Below the pieces are notes generated by a model. The model searched no databases. It saw nothing but the letters and a program-made list of their open reading frames with translations, and was not told the origin of the DNA. From JABDMH01 sp965223025 (GTDB taxonomy: Bacteria; Bacteroidota; Bacteroidia; Chitinophagales; Saprospiraceae), in assembly GCA_965223025.1 (NCBI GenBank), contig CBDCVP010000021.1, positions 496,001-560,000 of the forward strand: a stretch of DNA of 64,000 nucleotides. The letters are read 5' to 3'. Of the stretch, positions 35,781-46,134 are shown one piece after another. A program made the position numbers and the translations under genes. The first letter of the stretch is position 1, and the number at the start of each line of letters is the position of its first letter.

Positions 35781-36770
35781 ATGATAAAGACTAGACTCAT
35801 AGCACTGACGGCATGTACTTTTTTGTGGTTGCATGCGCAGTCACAACATGTGGTATGGCCAAGCGAGAGCATCGTGGAGCTCACTGCAGAGTGGACAGGT
35901 GAAAGAACACCGGATGGAAGACCGAAGGTCTCCGATCGGCTATTGGAAAGACTGAAGGCACTCTCCATGGAGGAAGTCTGGGCATCACTGGGTCGCAAGG
36001 GTTATCATAATCAATTTGAGAATTTTTCAGGTACCTCACAGAATGGCTGGGAGATCATACATCCAGATCAGGTCATGACCGGACGGGTGGTCACAGGTCA
36101 ATTCATGCCGCTAAGAGAAGATTTTAACAACTATGTGCAGAAGCAAGCTGAAAAAGAGGGGACGAAAACACCCGTGACCAACTATGCACCGATCATCAAG
36201 TTGCTGGACGGTGATGTCTACGTGGCGGATAGCTATGGTAAGATCGAAGAGGGTACGCTTATTGGCGACAATCTGGGTAATGCCATCTACAAAGCTGGCA
36301 AACGTGGTGTCGTTTTCAACGGATCGGTGAGAGACCTAGAAGGATTGTCACAGATCGAAGGATTCAATGGTTGGATCAGAGGATCAGATCCTTCGGCGAT
36401 CAAGCAAATGATGATTGCCTATGTAAACGGACCCATTCGCATCGGACGGGTCACCGTATTGCCTGGCGATGTAGTGCTGGCTAAGGCAACGGGGGTAGCC
36501 TTCATACCACCTCACCTGGTACAGGAGGTGGTGATAGCTGGTGAGTACACAGCTTTGCGTGATGAATACAATTTTCATTGCATTAAGACCAATAAGTACG
36601 AGTATGTCAACGAAGCATTTGTAGTGGATGATGATGTCTTTGAGAGAGATTTCCAGCAATGGTTAGACAATTATTCCAATCTACCAATGTCGCGCGAAGA
36701 GCTGCAACATTTCATCGAAGAGCGGGAGGCAAAACGGGCAGCCCGAAAGGCGAAGAAGGAGGCAGAATAA
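35781..36770 (+). CDS. Exported RraA-family protein
   Basis: The 329-residue protein has a signal peptide (cleavage near AQSQ, residue 22). The RraA/HMG-aldolase fold in the second half shows GDNLGNAIYKAGKRGVVFNG followed by SVRDLEGL, with the Arg-Asp pair used for metal/substrate binding. Cytoplasmic RraA family members are aldolases for 4-hydroxy-4-methyl-2-oxoglutarate or RNase E regulators. This exported long form, common in Bacteroidota, has an unknown substrate. The C-terminal tail is highly charged (EEREAKRAARKAKKEAE). Confidence 0.85.
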   Translation: MIKTRLIALTACTFLWLHAQSQHVVWPSESIVELTAEWTGERTPDGRPKVSDRLLERLKALSMEEVWASLGRKGYHNQFENFSGTSQNGWEIIHPDQVMTGRVVTGQFMPLREDFNNYVQKQAEKEGTKTPVTNYAPIIKLLDGDVYVADSYGKIEEGTLIGDNLGNAIYKAGKRGVVFNGSVRDLEGLSQIEGFNGWIRGSDPSAIKQMMIAYVNGPIRIGRVTVLPGDVVLAKATGVAFIPPHLVQEVVIAGEYTALRDEYNFHCIKTNKYEYVNEAFVVDDDVFERDFQQWLDNYSNLPMSREELQHFIEEREAKRAARKAKKEAE

Positions 36771-36818
36771 GGGATCTTGCACACTTGAGGCAGTGCCATT
36801 AAGTTGGCTGCCATTCCC

Positions 36819-36852
36819 TGACAGAGTAGTACGCATTTCGGTAGCAACCTAC
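36819..36852 (+). repeat. Solitary relic of an IS21-type-b terminal repeat
   Basis: GACAGAGTAGTACGCATTTC and the following GGTAGCAACCTACA match the right end of the element at 28684-28716 with five differences in 34 bp. No other part of the element is present nearby. Confidence 0.65.
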
Positions 36853-36998
36853 AACTGCTAGCAATAAGCAGAAAACTTGACGGGACAACAAATAATAAAT
36901 CTTCTTGTACACCCTTTTACAAATGCCGTCATTGCCCCGCACATGCCTGGGAACATGAGATCGACAATGTCAGAGCTAGACCAGGCCGTAATGTAGGA

Positions 36999-37361
36999 TC
37001 AGGGGTCTGCTTTTTTCGCATCTGAGACTACCAGGAGAGCGATACCATCTCTTTCAGATTTCTTTCCCTTAACCTCTACCATTTCACCTGCTAATTCCTT
37101 CAAGGTTTCAATCTTTTCTTTGTCTTCGCCACTTGCGAGTAGTAATACATGACCGTCTTCAGTGAGTAGGCCCATGGGCTGCCCATTTTTCACGCACGAT
37201 TTGGCGCATTTGGCATGATCAGCACCCTTGGCACCACTCTTGATGTAGCATGAAAGATCCAGTACTTCACCAGACCACGTTTGCTCATCTTGAGCTGAGC
37301 TGGACAAAGCCCAAAACATGCAGAGTACGGTAATCAACCCTACTAAAATTGACTTATTCAT
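36999..37361 (-). CDS. Small secreted cysteine-motif protein
   Basis: The 120-residue protein has a signal peptide (cleavage near SSAQ, residue 23). Its conserved core is WSGEVLDLSCYIKSGAKGAD followed by HAKCAKSCVKNGQPMG and LLTEDGHVLLL. The spaced Cys and His residues suggest a metal site or disulfides. Homologous proteins are widespread but unnamed as far as I know. The C-terminal VEVKGKKSERDGIALLVV looks like an OB-type strand pair. Confidence 0.7.
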   Translation of the reverse strand: MNKSILVGLITVLCMFWALSSSAQDEQTWSGEVLDLSCYIKSGAKGADHAKCAKSCVKNGQPMGLLTEDGHVLLLASGEDKEKIETLKELAGEMVEVKGKKSERDGIALLVVSDAKKADP

Positions 37362-37480
37362 AACACTTTCATTTAGTTAGCCTTAAGATACTCAATAATT
37401 CAACCAACCACACCACATTAACTTGTTCAGTCTTGATTAATTCGCAACAACCATAGGATTACTCCTGGATGGAAGACCAC

Positions 37481-38737
37481 TCACCTACTCAATTTGGAAG
37501 GATCCAAGACCCAAATAAAAGAATGACGCAAGTTTTCGGCGATGATAATTCTTCCGTTTTGGTCGGCACAAATCACACTGCATTGGGCCGTGTTTTCGGG
37601 CCAGCCATGGCATGCTAATGATCCGATCGCCGGATCGTAACTCATAATCCAGGAATTGTCTTCATCTCTGCCTCCCAGCATATATAGCCGGCCATCACCT
37701 CCATAGGCCAATGACTTGAGGTTCCAATACTGAAATGTCTTGCCCTTGTTAATCACCATCGATGTAGAGGGCTCGAACTTAAATAGAAATCCGTCGTTGA
37801 TGGTACCGCACCAAAACCCCCCATCCTTACTACGAATGGCAGAGGCTATTCCATTTTCATAAAGGGGGTCAGAATCCATCCCGGCTTGTGTCGGAATGAC
37901 AGCTCCGGTAAACACAGGTTTGTCATCTCCGGGTGCTAGCCGGTAGATCCGCCCACCTTCCAGTGAAGAATAAGATGTCGAACCACCTTTCATCTGCTCT
38001 TGTTTTGCCATTGCGATCTCCGTGCGGAGATATGTCGAAAAATATAGGGTGCCGGCATCATCGATCATTAGTACCTTGGGAACACCCCTCCACGACACAC
38101 GTCCCAGGTCTTTGACTCTCCAGGGAGTCATCACTTCGCCAAAATCCCTTATAGTCTTATGCGCAAGGTCAAATGAGAAAAGGTGACCTGCCGGATAAGT
38201 TACACCATAAACTATTGCTCGCACCGTATCCGCCACGAGGCAATTGATTCCTTGGTTGGTTGCCATGATTCCAAAGTCCTTCATGAGCCCGGTTTCCGGA
38301 TCAAACGAGAAGAGATGGCCACCCTCATAGTCATTCTGTTCTTGATCAAAAATCTGATCGTAGGTGGAAGTGCATCCCAGCAATGAATTATGCTGACCCT
38401 CGACGAGATCACTGATGGTTGTCTGCCACCTGAGCTTTGAGGTCAGGTTGATGACGTGCTCTATTTTTTCTCCATTTGTCCGGAAGATATGGCAGCGTTC
38501 AGCACCCCAAGTGGCTCTCGTACTACCGTAGATCCAGCCATCCTTCAGAAGTACCATATCTGTTACAGCGCTTTCACCACCAAGGATGGGTCCACTAGGT
38601 CCATTAGAAATCAGGAGACGATTTGTGATGGCTTCACGAGGTAACCCACCTCGACGTTGGGCAACTAGGATAGACGAATCCCCCAGAGCCAAAGCAATGA
38701 TCATCGTGCAGGTCAGAAGACTAATTCTTTTCATCAT
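37481..38737 (-). CDS. Secreted beta-propeller protein
   Basis: The 418-residue protein has an N-terminal signal peptide and at least six blade-like repeats with G-x-Y/W cores, such as LLKDGWIYGSTR, GGHLFSFDPETGLMKDFG, AGHLFSFDLAHKTIRDFG, GGRIYRLAPGDDK, DGFLFKFEPST and GGDGRLYMLGG. No catalytic motif is seen. Paralogous to the next gene upstream (38782), 44 bp away in the same direction; they probably form an operon. Confidence 0.7.
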   Translation of the reverse strand: MMKRISLLTCTMIIALALGDSSILVAQRRGGLPREAITNRLLISNGPSGPILGGESAVTDMVLLKDGWIYGSTRATWGAERCHIFRTNGEKIEHVINLTSKLRWQTTISDLVEGQHNSLLGCTSTYDQIFDQEQNDYEGGHLFSFDPETGLMKDFGIMATNQGINCLVADTVRAIVYGVTYPAGHLFSFDLAHKTIRDFGEVMTPWRVKDLGRVSWRGVPKVLMIDDAGTLYFSTYLRTEIAMAKQEQMKGGSTSYSSLEGGRIYRLAPGDDKPVFTGAVIPTQAGMDSDPLYENGIASAIRSKDGGFWCGTINDGFLFKFEPSTSMVINKGKTFQYWNLKSLAYGGDGRLYMLGGRDEDNSWIMSYDPAIGSLACHGWPENTAQCSVICADQNGRIIIAENLRHSFIWVLDPSKLSR

Positions 38738-38781
38738 TAATACTAGCGATTAAATAATTTTTAGAACGCTTACCTGATTCA

Positions 38782-40098
38782 TCACTCGAGATTTTTTGGT
38801 GGATGATATTTGGCCAGAAAGGGCCGGGTAGCGGGTACACCTTCTGCATTCAAATCTTGATCATTGTCCCAAGAGAGATTTCCATAGCAACTGAAAAAAA
38901 CTGTGTGGTTTTTATTGACCAGTGATCCGAAACATCCTTCGACACCCTCGGCTTGTCCAAGCCAATGAAATTTCTTCTTTTTTAAATCTAAAACCGTTAT
39001 GATTTCAAGGGCACTCTCTAGGACTGGCCCCCCATGGTTTCCAGCCAAAAAATAAAGACGGCCCCACTCCTCATCGAGGGCGATGTTTGGTGTGTAGTGA
39101 CCTTGAGAAGGCATCCCAAGTACATGGCCGAAGTCTTCAATTTTGTTCGATTTAGGATCTAAGCTCCAAACAAATCCATCTGTTGAAATAGCATAAATAA
39201 TGTTGTTAGAAGAAACTACCGAAGCGCGAAAGTCCTTAAGCCGGCCAGGAAGTTTTACATCTAGATCGGTAAATTTTTCCGTATCTGGGTCGAACCTGGT
39301 CAGGCTACCGATGTCATTGGCAAAATATACATACCCATCTTTATCTAGAATCATTTCTCTAACGCGATCCTCCACTCTGCTCATGCGTGCTACCGATTCA
39401 TATCGATTCAGTTCCATCGTGCCAAGATTTACCCGAAAGAACTTAGCCCGGTCTACTGTAATACCATTTAACAAATTGCGCTTTTCATCATAATACAAGG
39501 CCACTATGGCACTATTTGGAAAAGGTATTCCAAAATAATCAACATCATCCATCTTAGGATCATAGCGAATGAGTGCACCACCTGCATAGCTTTTCGGATA
39601 GTACGCACGAGTATATTCATGCCCGTAGGATAGTCCCATGTAACCAGCAAAATAGACGTAACCCTTTGAGTCAGAAACGATGTTGGAGTGGATCTTTCCG
39701 TGACCTGGTGTCTCGGCATTAGCATATAGAGCACTCGCCTTGTTTAGTTCTAAGGCAACAAATGATGTATCTTGCACTGGATCATAATACATGACCGTAG
39801 TGTTGCCGAATCCCCAAGGCCGATTGTATTTTTCTCCCTTGTCAAAAGGTCCGATGATCGCATCCGTGCCCCAGTGATCTCCGCCGCTATACCAAATTTT
39901 TCCATCAGGAGTTTCTGTAATCTTATTCCAGTTTGTATTCTGAACCGATTGACCTTGCCAAGACAGTCCCAGGGCCGGATACATATTCAGACGGATTTGC
40001 TCCATTTTTTCAATATTGATGACCTGACTCCAACAAAAAATCGGAAATATGCAGAGGCTCAATAAAATGATCGATCTTTTCCTCTTTTCAAAAATCAT
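38782..40098 (-). CDS. Secreted beta-propeller protein
   Basis: The 438-residue protein has a signal peptide (cleavage near CWSQ). Blade motifs include ETPDGKIWYSGGDHWG, SDSKGYVYFAGYMG, GGALIRYDPKMDDVDYFG, LDKDGYVYFANDIG and TDGFVWSLDPKSNKIEDFG. The recurrent x-YDPxxx-FG pattern is shared with the product of 37481. The function is unknown; it could bind a polysaccharide or protein partner outside the cell. Confidence 0.7.
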   Translation of the reverse strand: MIFEKRKRSIILLSLCIFPIFCWSQVINIEKMEQIRLNMYPALGLSWQGQSVQNTNWNKITETPDGKIWYSGGDHWGTDAIIGPFDKGEKYNRPWGFGNTTVMYYDPVQDTSFVALELNKASALYANAETPGHGKIHSNIVSDSKGYVYFAGYMGLSYGHEYTRAYYPKSYAGGALIRYDPKMDDVDYFGIPFPNSAIVALYYDEKRNLLNGITVDRAKFFRVNLGTMELNRYESVARMSRVEDRVREMILDKDGYVYFANDIGSLTRFDPDTEKFTDLDVKLPGRLKDFRASVVSSNNIIYAISTDGFVWSLDPKSNKIEDFGHVLGMPSQGHYTPNIALDEEWGRLYFLAGNHGGPVLESALEIITVLDLKKKKFHWLGQAEGVEGCFGSLVNKNHTVFFSCYGNLSWDNDQDLNAEGVPATRPFLAKYHPPKNLE

Positions 40099-40513
40099 AT
40101 GAAAGTGTCTTGATGATGAATATCCAGTTCGGCCTACTAGATGTGTCAGGTGATGATCGGGTTTTCACCTAAAGATACAAAGCTCAAAATCGAAGTAGAT
40201 AATTAAGCAGGGTAAATTGCATTTTTTGTTGTTAGCGACTCTATTCAGAATCCATTTGGGGTGAATGAAACTATTTTATAGCGTGCTTTTTCATTTCCTG
40301 AGCTGATGGGTAGTCTCTTGCATAGCTAGTCGTAATGTATGCATAATCACGAGAAAGATCGTATATTGATATGTATTCTATGATCTCAAATCGGAGGGAT
40401 TTGATCTTGAGCTAACACACGCTACAAAGCTAGATCGAACAGAAACAACTACAACTGTGGGTGTTTATTGATCGGTGTTCATTGACTTGATAATTTTTTT
40501 AAAGCCAAATGTC
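40099..40513. other. Divergent intergenic region
   Basis: About 415 bp separate the propeller operon (minus) from the gene at 40514 (plus). It should contain both promoters. It is AT-rich, but I cannot assign boxes with confidence. No gene or RNA is recognised. Confidence 0.5.
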
Positions 40514-41203
40514 ATGAAAGCATTGCTGCTCCTTTTGTGTGTGTACTTTGTATATCCAACACTTGCTACTACACAGAACTCTTGTACTCCCTGGTTTCCC
40601 TTCAAAAAAGGCACTTCATTTGAGTACACCTACTTCAATAAAAAAGACAAAGTCAGTAGCCGGAGCCAGTACTTGGTTAAAGATGTACAGAAGTCGGGCA
40701 ATGCCTATAGTTGTACGGTGGCATGTACCATGTTTGATAGGAAAGATAAGGAGCTCAGTCAAATGGAATTTGAAGCCCATTGTGTCGATCAAATCTACAC
40801 AGTAGACCTGGCAAATTTTATCGATCCTCAGTTTTACAATCTTTATGGGGATGCGAAAATGACCATAACCGGCGATGATCTAACCATTCCCGCAGCCTTG
40901 AAATCAGGATCAACACTGCCAGATGCCAGTGCCCACATCGAGGTCGACATGGGTCTGAAGATTAAAATCGATGTAAAACAGACCAATCGAAAAGTGGAGC
41001 AGAGTGTCAATGTCAAGACACCTGTCAAGGAATTTATTACTGCAAAAATCTCTTGTGATGAATACATGAAAGTTCCCCTCTTTACTAGAAATGGTAAGGC
41101 CAACTATTATTACGCAGAGGGATATGGTCAAGTAAAGTATGAGTCATTTGATAAAAACGGAAAGTTGGTTGGTTATATGCTGCTCACCAAGTTCAATAAG
41201 TAG
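40514..41203 (+). CDS. TapB-like secreted protein
   Basis: The 229-residue protein starts at MKALLLLLCVYF (a longer in-frame start at 40475 lacks support). A signal peptide is cleaved near LATTQ. The mature part has the pattern of TapB/DUF3108-like proteins: WFPFKKGTSFEYTYFNKKDK, a central beta-rich region with EVDMGLKIKIDVKQTNRKVE, and YYYAEGYGQVKYESFDKNG at the end. These proteins are probably periplasmic or outer-membrane-associated; no enzymatic role is known. Confidence 0.72.
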   Translation: MKALLLLLCVYFVYPTLATTQNSCTPWFPFKKGTSFEYTYFNKKDKVSSRSQYLVKDVQKSGNAYSCTVACTMFDRKDKELSQMEFEAHCVDQIYTVDLANFIDPQFYNLYGDAKMTITGDDLTIPAALKSGSTLPDASAHIEVDMGLKIKIDVKQTNRKVEQSVNVKTPVKEFITAKISCDEYMKVPLFTRNGKANYYYAEGYGQVKYESFDKNGKLVGYMLLTKFNK

Positions 41204-41935
41204 CTGAGGTATCCCGTGCACAAAGACAAGCCTCCCAACTCATGCGTGACGAATATCCTAGATCCTGAAAATAGCTCGTAGTAAGACCTAATCTAAAAAC
41301 CTGCCTTAAATGGATTGGGCATCGAGTGCTTGCAGCTGAACAACAACGGAGGTAGGCACATCAGATAACTCTTCATAATAGGCCTTTTTTGAAGGAAAAA
41401 AACCATTAAACTTCTCGTAGAACTATCGTGCCGAAACCACATTGGAGCGTACAGCATTGAGCCAGAAAAATTTCTCAAACCACCTTCCACATCATGGTAG
41501 TAAAGGAAAGCTCCGCAAAGAGATTTTCAGCGGTTTCTTTTTCCGGAAGGCTTCGATAGTACTGGAAACATTACGGGCTCGCATGCCATAGTTCCATGTC
41601 ATACTTCAGAACAGCTTGAACTCTATCCTCGACTCCCTGGGGATGAAGACATCATACTCCAGATTGGAAATGGAAGCATATTTCGCCAAAGAGACATTTC
41701 TGTGCGTGCTTATCGAGGCATTACTCGAATATGATATTGTGGTCTTTTTATAGGATCTAAACCCCGCCAAAAATTCGATGGCAAAAGGAAACCAAACATA
41801 ACCTGCACCACGGGGCTATTGGAAATGGTACCCGAGCAAATCGAGATAAAGAATCGACATGGAATGTCAAGTCGCAGAATCGTGCAAGAGGCGGCGCTAT
41901 AGATGGATATTCTGGAAAAGAAGCCTCAGTGGGAG
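41204..41935. other. Gene-free region, possibly decayed
   Basis: This stretch of 730 bp lies between convergent genes. All frames are broken by stops; the longest have about 65-86 codons and match nothing I know. The length is unusual for a convergent gap, which suggests a decayed gene. No terminator hairpin with a T run is obvious. Confidence 0.45.
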
Positions 41936-44530
41936 TCATAATTTGAGCACTTTGTAGACATTCCGAGCAATGCCAGATGTCAGACCGATCTCTACCAGAT
42001 AATGACCTGTTGGCCATTCTGTAGTAGCAATGCCACTGCCTTGTCCCTGCACCATCAGCTGTCCATCTATGTCATAGACTTTGTAATAGCTCTCTTTCCC
42101 GGTCGGTAAGCCGTCAATGACCAGATGCGAGACGACCGGATTGGGATAGACAGCCAGTCCCGGTATTTCTTCAAGTGGCGCTGGCGTTTGTTCTTCTCCA
42201 TAGTAATTGGTCAGCAATAGTCCCTGTCCCCACGTGGCAGCCAATAATCGATGGCCGTCTTCGCTGATGGCAAGCATATTTACCCTGAGATTGGGAGTGC
42301 CTTCCTGATATTCGATCCATTCTGTGGCGCTGCCGTTCAACACTTTGGACTTTAGTACACCAAGCTCCGTAGCGATAATCAATTCATCTGGATTTAGAGG
42401 GTTTATGACACCCCAGCGCACTGGCATGTCGGGAAGATCTCCATCAACATTTACCCAGGTCTTTGCACCATCATAAGTTATCCACACGTTGGGGCTACCC
42501 CAATTCGAGAAGGTAAGGAGCATGTAGTTGGGATCGTTGTGATCGATATAGATGTTGCGAGGAGCTAGGGATGAATGCCAACTTGCGTGCGTGTAGTCGG
42601 TTACGGTGGGACTTTTAGTGTGTGCATCATCGATCATGAAAAAGCCTGATCGTCCTTGCCATTCCGTGGAATAATATTCTCTCACGCCGACCCAAAGGCG
42701 GTTGTCGACATGCGGATCTGGGGAGATTGCTGAGATTTGTGCACCACCAAATTCGGGTACTGCTACGGTCTCAAAGCCTTGTTGATGCTCTACATCAGAA
42801 ATGATGAAGTAGTGATCATCATCCCATGCTCCATAATAGGTCCGAGTGTCGTCATCTAAAGTGTATGGGTTGATCCAAGCTCCACGGTCGTTGACAAAGA
42901 ACGTATAGAAACTTAGTCCGCCATCGGTGCTTAGTGCTAGATCAATGCCCGTGAACGACAGGGAAAAGAAGTTTTTGTCTAGCTGATTTACATGGGTGTA
43001 TCCACCATCGCCTTCTGCGAGAAACCGGGCATTGCCTGGTGCTAAATCTTCTTTCACGATCGCCCAGGTGCCATTGTCCTGGGTACCACCTATATAAATG
43101 ATCTCGTCGGGCCAGATGTCACAAGCATAAAACTGCGTGGTGTTGTACTGATGATTTCTTTGATGGAAGGAAGGAGTTTCACGGTCGAAATTGGTTGTGT
43201 AGTAGATCCCTCCGTCATTGGTGATGATGGCTTCCGAAGAGCTTTGTGGAAAGAACAGGATCTCATGTTGGTCAGTGTGCACGACCCGATTACCAGTGTA
43301 TCCTGCCTCCTCATCCTCGTTTTGATTTGATAGGTGTGTCCACGTAGCACCTGCATCTTCTGACCGGATGAGGTCAATGCCACCGATATAGAGCGTATTC
43401 TCGTCAAAGGGATCTACTTTTGCGATCAAAGCAAACCAAGCTGCATCTCCTGAAAACACAGTGCCGTTGTCTGTGACAGCGAGGGTTGGGATGGTGATCG
43501 GCACCCATTGACTACCTCCGTCGTCACTGCGATACATATTGGATACCCGTGTACGGGATTCATCTGCACATAATATATAGAGCCTGTTTTCATCGGTAGG
43601 AGCGGTAGCCAATTCGATGCGGCGATAATTTCCGGTTGGACTGATGTCATGCCAGGTATTTGGACTTCCCATGGTCTCACCCTGGCTTTGAAATGCTGCC
43701 TTATAGACTTTCCCTCCTGACAAGATGCCCATGATGGCATAGAGGTCACCGTCTGGCCCAATCTCCAAATCACCGCCGTTGTCTGTATCGCTATTGCCTG
43801 CACTGAGACCCAGGACCAACTCCCAATTCTTGCCACCATCTGCACTTCTTTGTAATCCATTTTCTCTGGTGGATGCATAGACATTTCCATGGAAGTCCAT
43901 TTCCAGATCCAAGACATACCAGAAGACTGGTACTCTGCCACGGTCCAAATGCTGCCAGGTGCTGCCTCCATCTTTGGTTTTCCAGATACCATGGCCACGT
44001 GAGTCATTTATTCCGTTCCATCCCTCCCCAGTACCGATGTACATGACATTTGGATTTTGAGGGTCCTGGATCATGGCCGATATAGACAGATTTTCATCAA
44101 TGCTCTCTACGATTTCCCAAGCTGATTGTGCGGACTTAAATGAGGTGGTTTTGTAGACGCCACCAGATGTGCTTCCAGCGTACACGGTATTGCCAGTGGG
44201 GTCATTGGCATCGATCATGATCGCCCTCGTCCGGCCTCCTACATGCACGGGACCAAGTGGTTTCCATCTAAGAGCTTCATTTCTGGATTTCGAGGTGGGC
44301 AGTGACCTCGATCTAAGTATGCTCGCTGCACGAAACAGGCGATCTTTTGGTATGGTACCCGTAGCAGGATCACGGGTTATTTCCCATTCGTACTGGATGC
44401 TGCTGGCCATCTGGGGCTTATTATCTATGACCTCCCCTGTGCCAAGGGTCTCTGCCACCGATGGAACAGGATCATTTGAGCAATGGCAGAGGAGAAGAAT
44501 CGCAAAGATGAACCCAAAGTAGTTTTGCAT
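41936..44530 (-). CDS. T9SS-secreted BNR/sortilin-type beta-propeller protein
   Basis: The 864-residue protein has an N-terminal signal with a possible lipobox (LLLCHC). Multiple BNR/glycoside-hydrolase-like blades follow: GIWKTKDGGSTWQHL, GLQRSADGGKNWELV, MYRSDDGGSQWVPI, LIRSEDAGATWTHL and VWITYDGAKTWVNVDG. The C-terminal 75-residue domain starts LAVYPNPVVSHLVIDG and ends RNVYKVLKL, which is the type A sorting domain of the type IX secretion system. The protein is therefore predicted to be exported across the outer membrane and attached to the surface. Its ligand is unknown. Confidence 0.9.
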   Translation of the reverse strand: MQNYFGFIFAILLLCHCSNDPVPSVAETLGTGEVIDNKPQMASSIQYEWEITRDPATGTIPKDRLFRAASILRSRSLPTSKSRNEALRWKPLGPVHVGGRTRAIMIDANDPTGNTVYAGSTSGGVYKTTSFKSAQSAWEIVESIDENLSISAMIQDPQNPNVMYIGTGEGWNGINDSRGHGIWKTKDGGSTWQHLDRGRVPVFWYVLDLEMDFHGNVYASTRENGLQRSADGGKNWELVLGLSAGNSDTDNGGDLEIGPDGDLYAIMGILSGGKVYKAAFQSQGETMGSPNTWHDISPTGNYRRIELATAPTDENRLYILCADESRTRVSNMYRSDDGGSQWVPITIPTLAVTDNGTVFSGDAAWFALIAKVDPFDENTLYIGGIDLIRSEDAGATWTHLSNQNEDEEAGYTGNRVVHTDQHEILFFPQSSSEAIITNDGGIYYTTNFDRETPSFHQRNHQYNTTQFYACDIWPDEIIYIGGTQDNGTWAIVKEDLAPGNARFLAEGDGGYTHVNQLDKNFFSLSFTGIDLALSTDGGLSFYTFFVNDRGAWINPYTLDDDTRTYYGAWDDDHYFIISDVEHQQGFETVAVPEFGGAQISAISPDPHVDNRLWVGVREYYSTEWQGRSGFFMIDDAHTKSPTVTDYTHASWHSSLAPRNIYIDHNDPNYMLLTFSNWGSPNVWITYDGAKTWVNVDGDLPDMPVRWGVINPLNPDELIIATELGVLKSKVLNGSATEWIEYQEGTPNLRVNMLAISEDGHRLLAATWGQGLLLTNYYGEEQTPAPLEEIPGLAVYPNPVVSHLVIDGLPTGKESYYKVYDIDGQLMVQGQGSGIATTEWPTGHYLVEIGLTSGIARNVYKVLKL

Positions 44531-45106
44531 TTCTTTAAGGATGTAGTGTCCATGAATTATTTGACAATGTCAGCGAAATTATGTCTGAAGTTGTCGTCTG
44601 ATACAACATGAAAACTTAACTCCAACTCGCATCCTGCGCTAAACACCATCTCTTTCTTGGTCGAAGATCAGTGAAACAAGTTGGAAAATTGTCATCCTTA
44701 TAGGTGAATTCTCGCAGGTCGCACTTCCCGCCAAAGAGGACTTTAAGAATAAGACACCTCATTAGTATTGACGATTATGAAGTAGCGTACAACATGTCTC
44801 TCAACAGGTTGCCGAATTCATCAGGTCTGGCGGAGCAACATTGGAGATTAGGTTACCCTTCATATTCCGTTTTGAAATCGCAAGTACATCGCCACAGACT
44901 CCAAAATGGCGATTGGAGTTTCTCCATGAATGAATTATCTTACCTGGCAGAAAGTTAGAATGCTTTAGTCCGGGTTATCCACTGGGTTTTCATAAGGAGA
45001 GTCAAAAGACCAATAAAATCCAGCCTATCCTGACACAGTATTCTTATGTGTAGTCCGGTTTAGCAGCCTAGCTTAAATGACATTCTGATCTTAAATGCTG
45101 ACAAAT
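44531..45106. other. Divergent intergenic region
   Basis: About 575 bp between the T9SS protein (minus) and the DUF1080 gene (plus). An 84-codon frame at 44704-44958 has no similarity I recognise and no ribosome-binding site. Both flanking promoters should lie here. Confidence 0.45.
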
Positions 45107-45895
45107 ATGCAACTAACTAGATTTACTTTTACTGTTGGTACCCTCGCTTTTTTATGTGTCACCGGCTCTGATTTAACAGCACAAGAAGTACCCAAACCGG
45201 AAAAAATGAGATCCTCCATGACTGAGATTTGGGAGCCACCGGTTGACGTGGTGACACCGGGAAGTGCGGAAAAGACGGGTTCTACGAGTGCCCCTTCAGA
45301 TGCATTGATACTCTTTGATGGCCAGCATCTTGCAGCCTGGGAGAATAAGGAGGGGAATCCCACCGAATGGAAAGTACATGATGGGGTCTTTACTGTAAAT
45401 AAGGGTTCTGGAGATATTTTTACCAAGCAGTCGTTTGTAGACTTTCAGCTGCATATCGAGTGGAAAGTACCTGAGGGTATCACCGGTGAAAATCAGGCAC
45501 GTGGAAACAGTGGTATTTTTTTGCAAAACAAATACGAAATTCAAGTACTCGACAGCTATCAGAACAAGACCTACATCAATGGTCAAGCTGGCAGTATTTA
45601 CAAGCAAACACCACCACTTAAGAATGCAATGCGGCCTCCCGGACAATGGAATGTTTTTGACATTATCTATACGGCACCTCGATTTAGGGATGACGGTCGG
45701 TTATTTACTCCAGCATATGTGACCGTGATCCACAATGGAGTGGTCATTCACAATCATACCCAGATTACCGGGCACACTCCAAATACCGGATTGCCAAAGT
45801 ACAAGCCACATGGCAGTGGACCTATTCGTTTGCAAGACCATGGAGATCGCAGCGAAGCGATCAGTTTTAGGAATATCTGGATCCGGGATATGTAG
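45107..45895 (+). CDS. DUF1080 (3-keto-disaccharide hydrolase-like) protein
   Basis: The 262-residue exported protein starts at MQLTRFTFTVGT; a signal peptide is cleaved near LTAQE. The concanavalin-like DUF1080 domain shows LILFDGQHLAAWENKEG, GVFTVNKGSGDIFTKQSFVD, FQLHIEWKVPEG, NSGIFLQNKYEIQVLDSY and PIRLQDHG near the end. The domain is frequent in Bacteroidota and Planctomycetota carbohydrate metabolism. Some members hydrolyse 3-keto-glycosides; the substrate here is unknown. Confidence 0.88.
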   Translation: MQLTRFTFTVGTLAFLCVTGSDLTAQEVPKPEKMRSSMTEIWEPPVDVVTPGSAEKTGSTSAPSDALILFDGQHLAAWENKEGNPTEWKVHDGVFTVNKGSGDIFTKQSFVDFQLHIEWKVPEGITGENQARGNSGIFLQNKYEIQVLDSYQNKTYINGQAGSIYKQTPPLKNAMRPPGQWNVFDIIYTAPRFRDDGRLFTPAYVTVIHNGVVIHNHTQITGHTPNTGLPKYKPHGSGPIRLQDHGDRSEAISFRNIWIRDM

Positions 45896-46134
45896 ATCTA
45901 CAAATCGGTGATGACGGCATGCCAGATAGAAGAATCCTTCTATAGTAGCAGGCAAATGGTTTTGCTATAGGACAGATCCCTTTCGCTCTACAGTTTGGTA
46001 TAGCAGATCTGCGCTAGACCTCACGAATGCCCGTGCATTCCTATGACAAGAGGATTTTTCACCACCAATATGAAAATGGTGCACCGAGGAATTGGCGACA
46101 GACGGTAGTACTTGATGTTGACTTTATACCTTGT

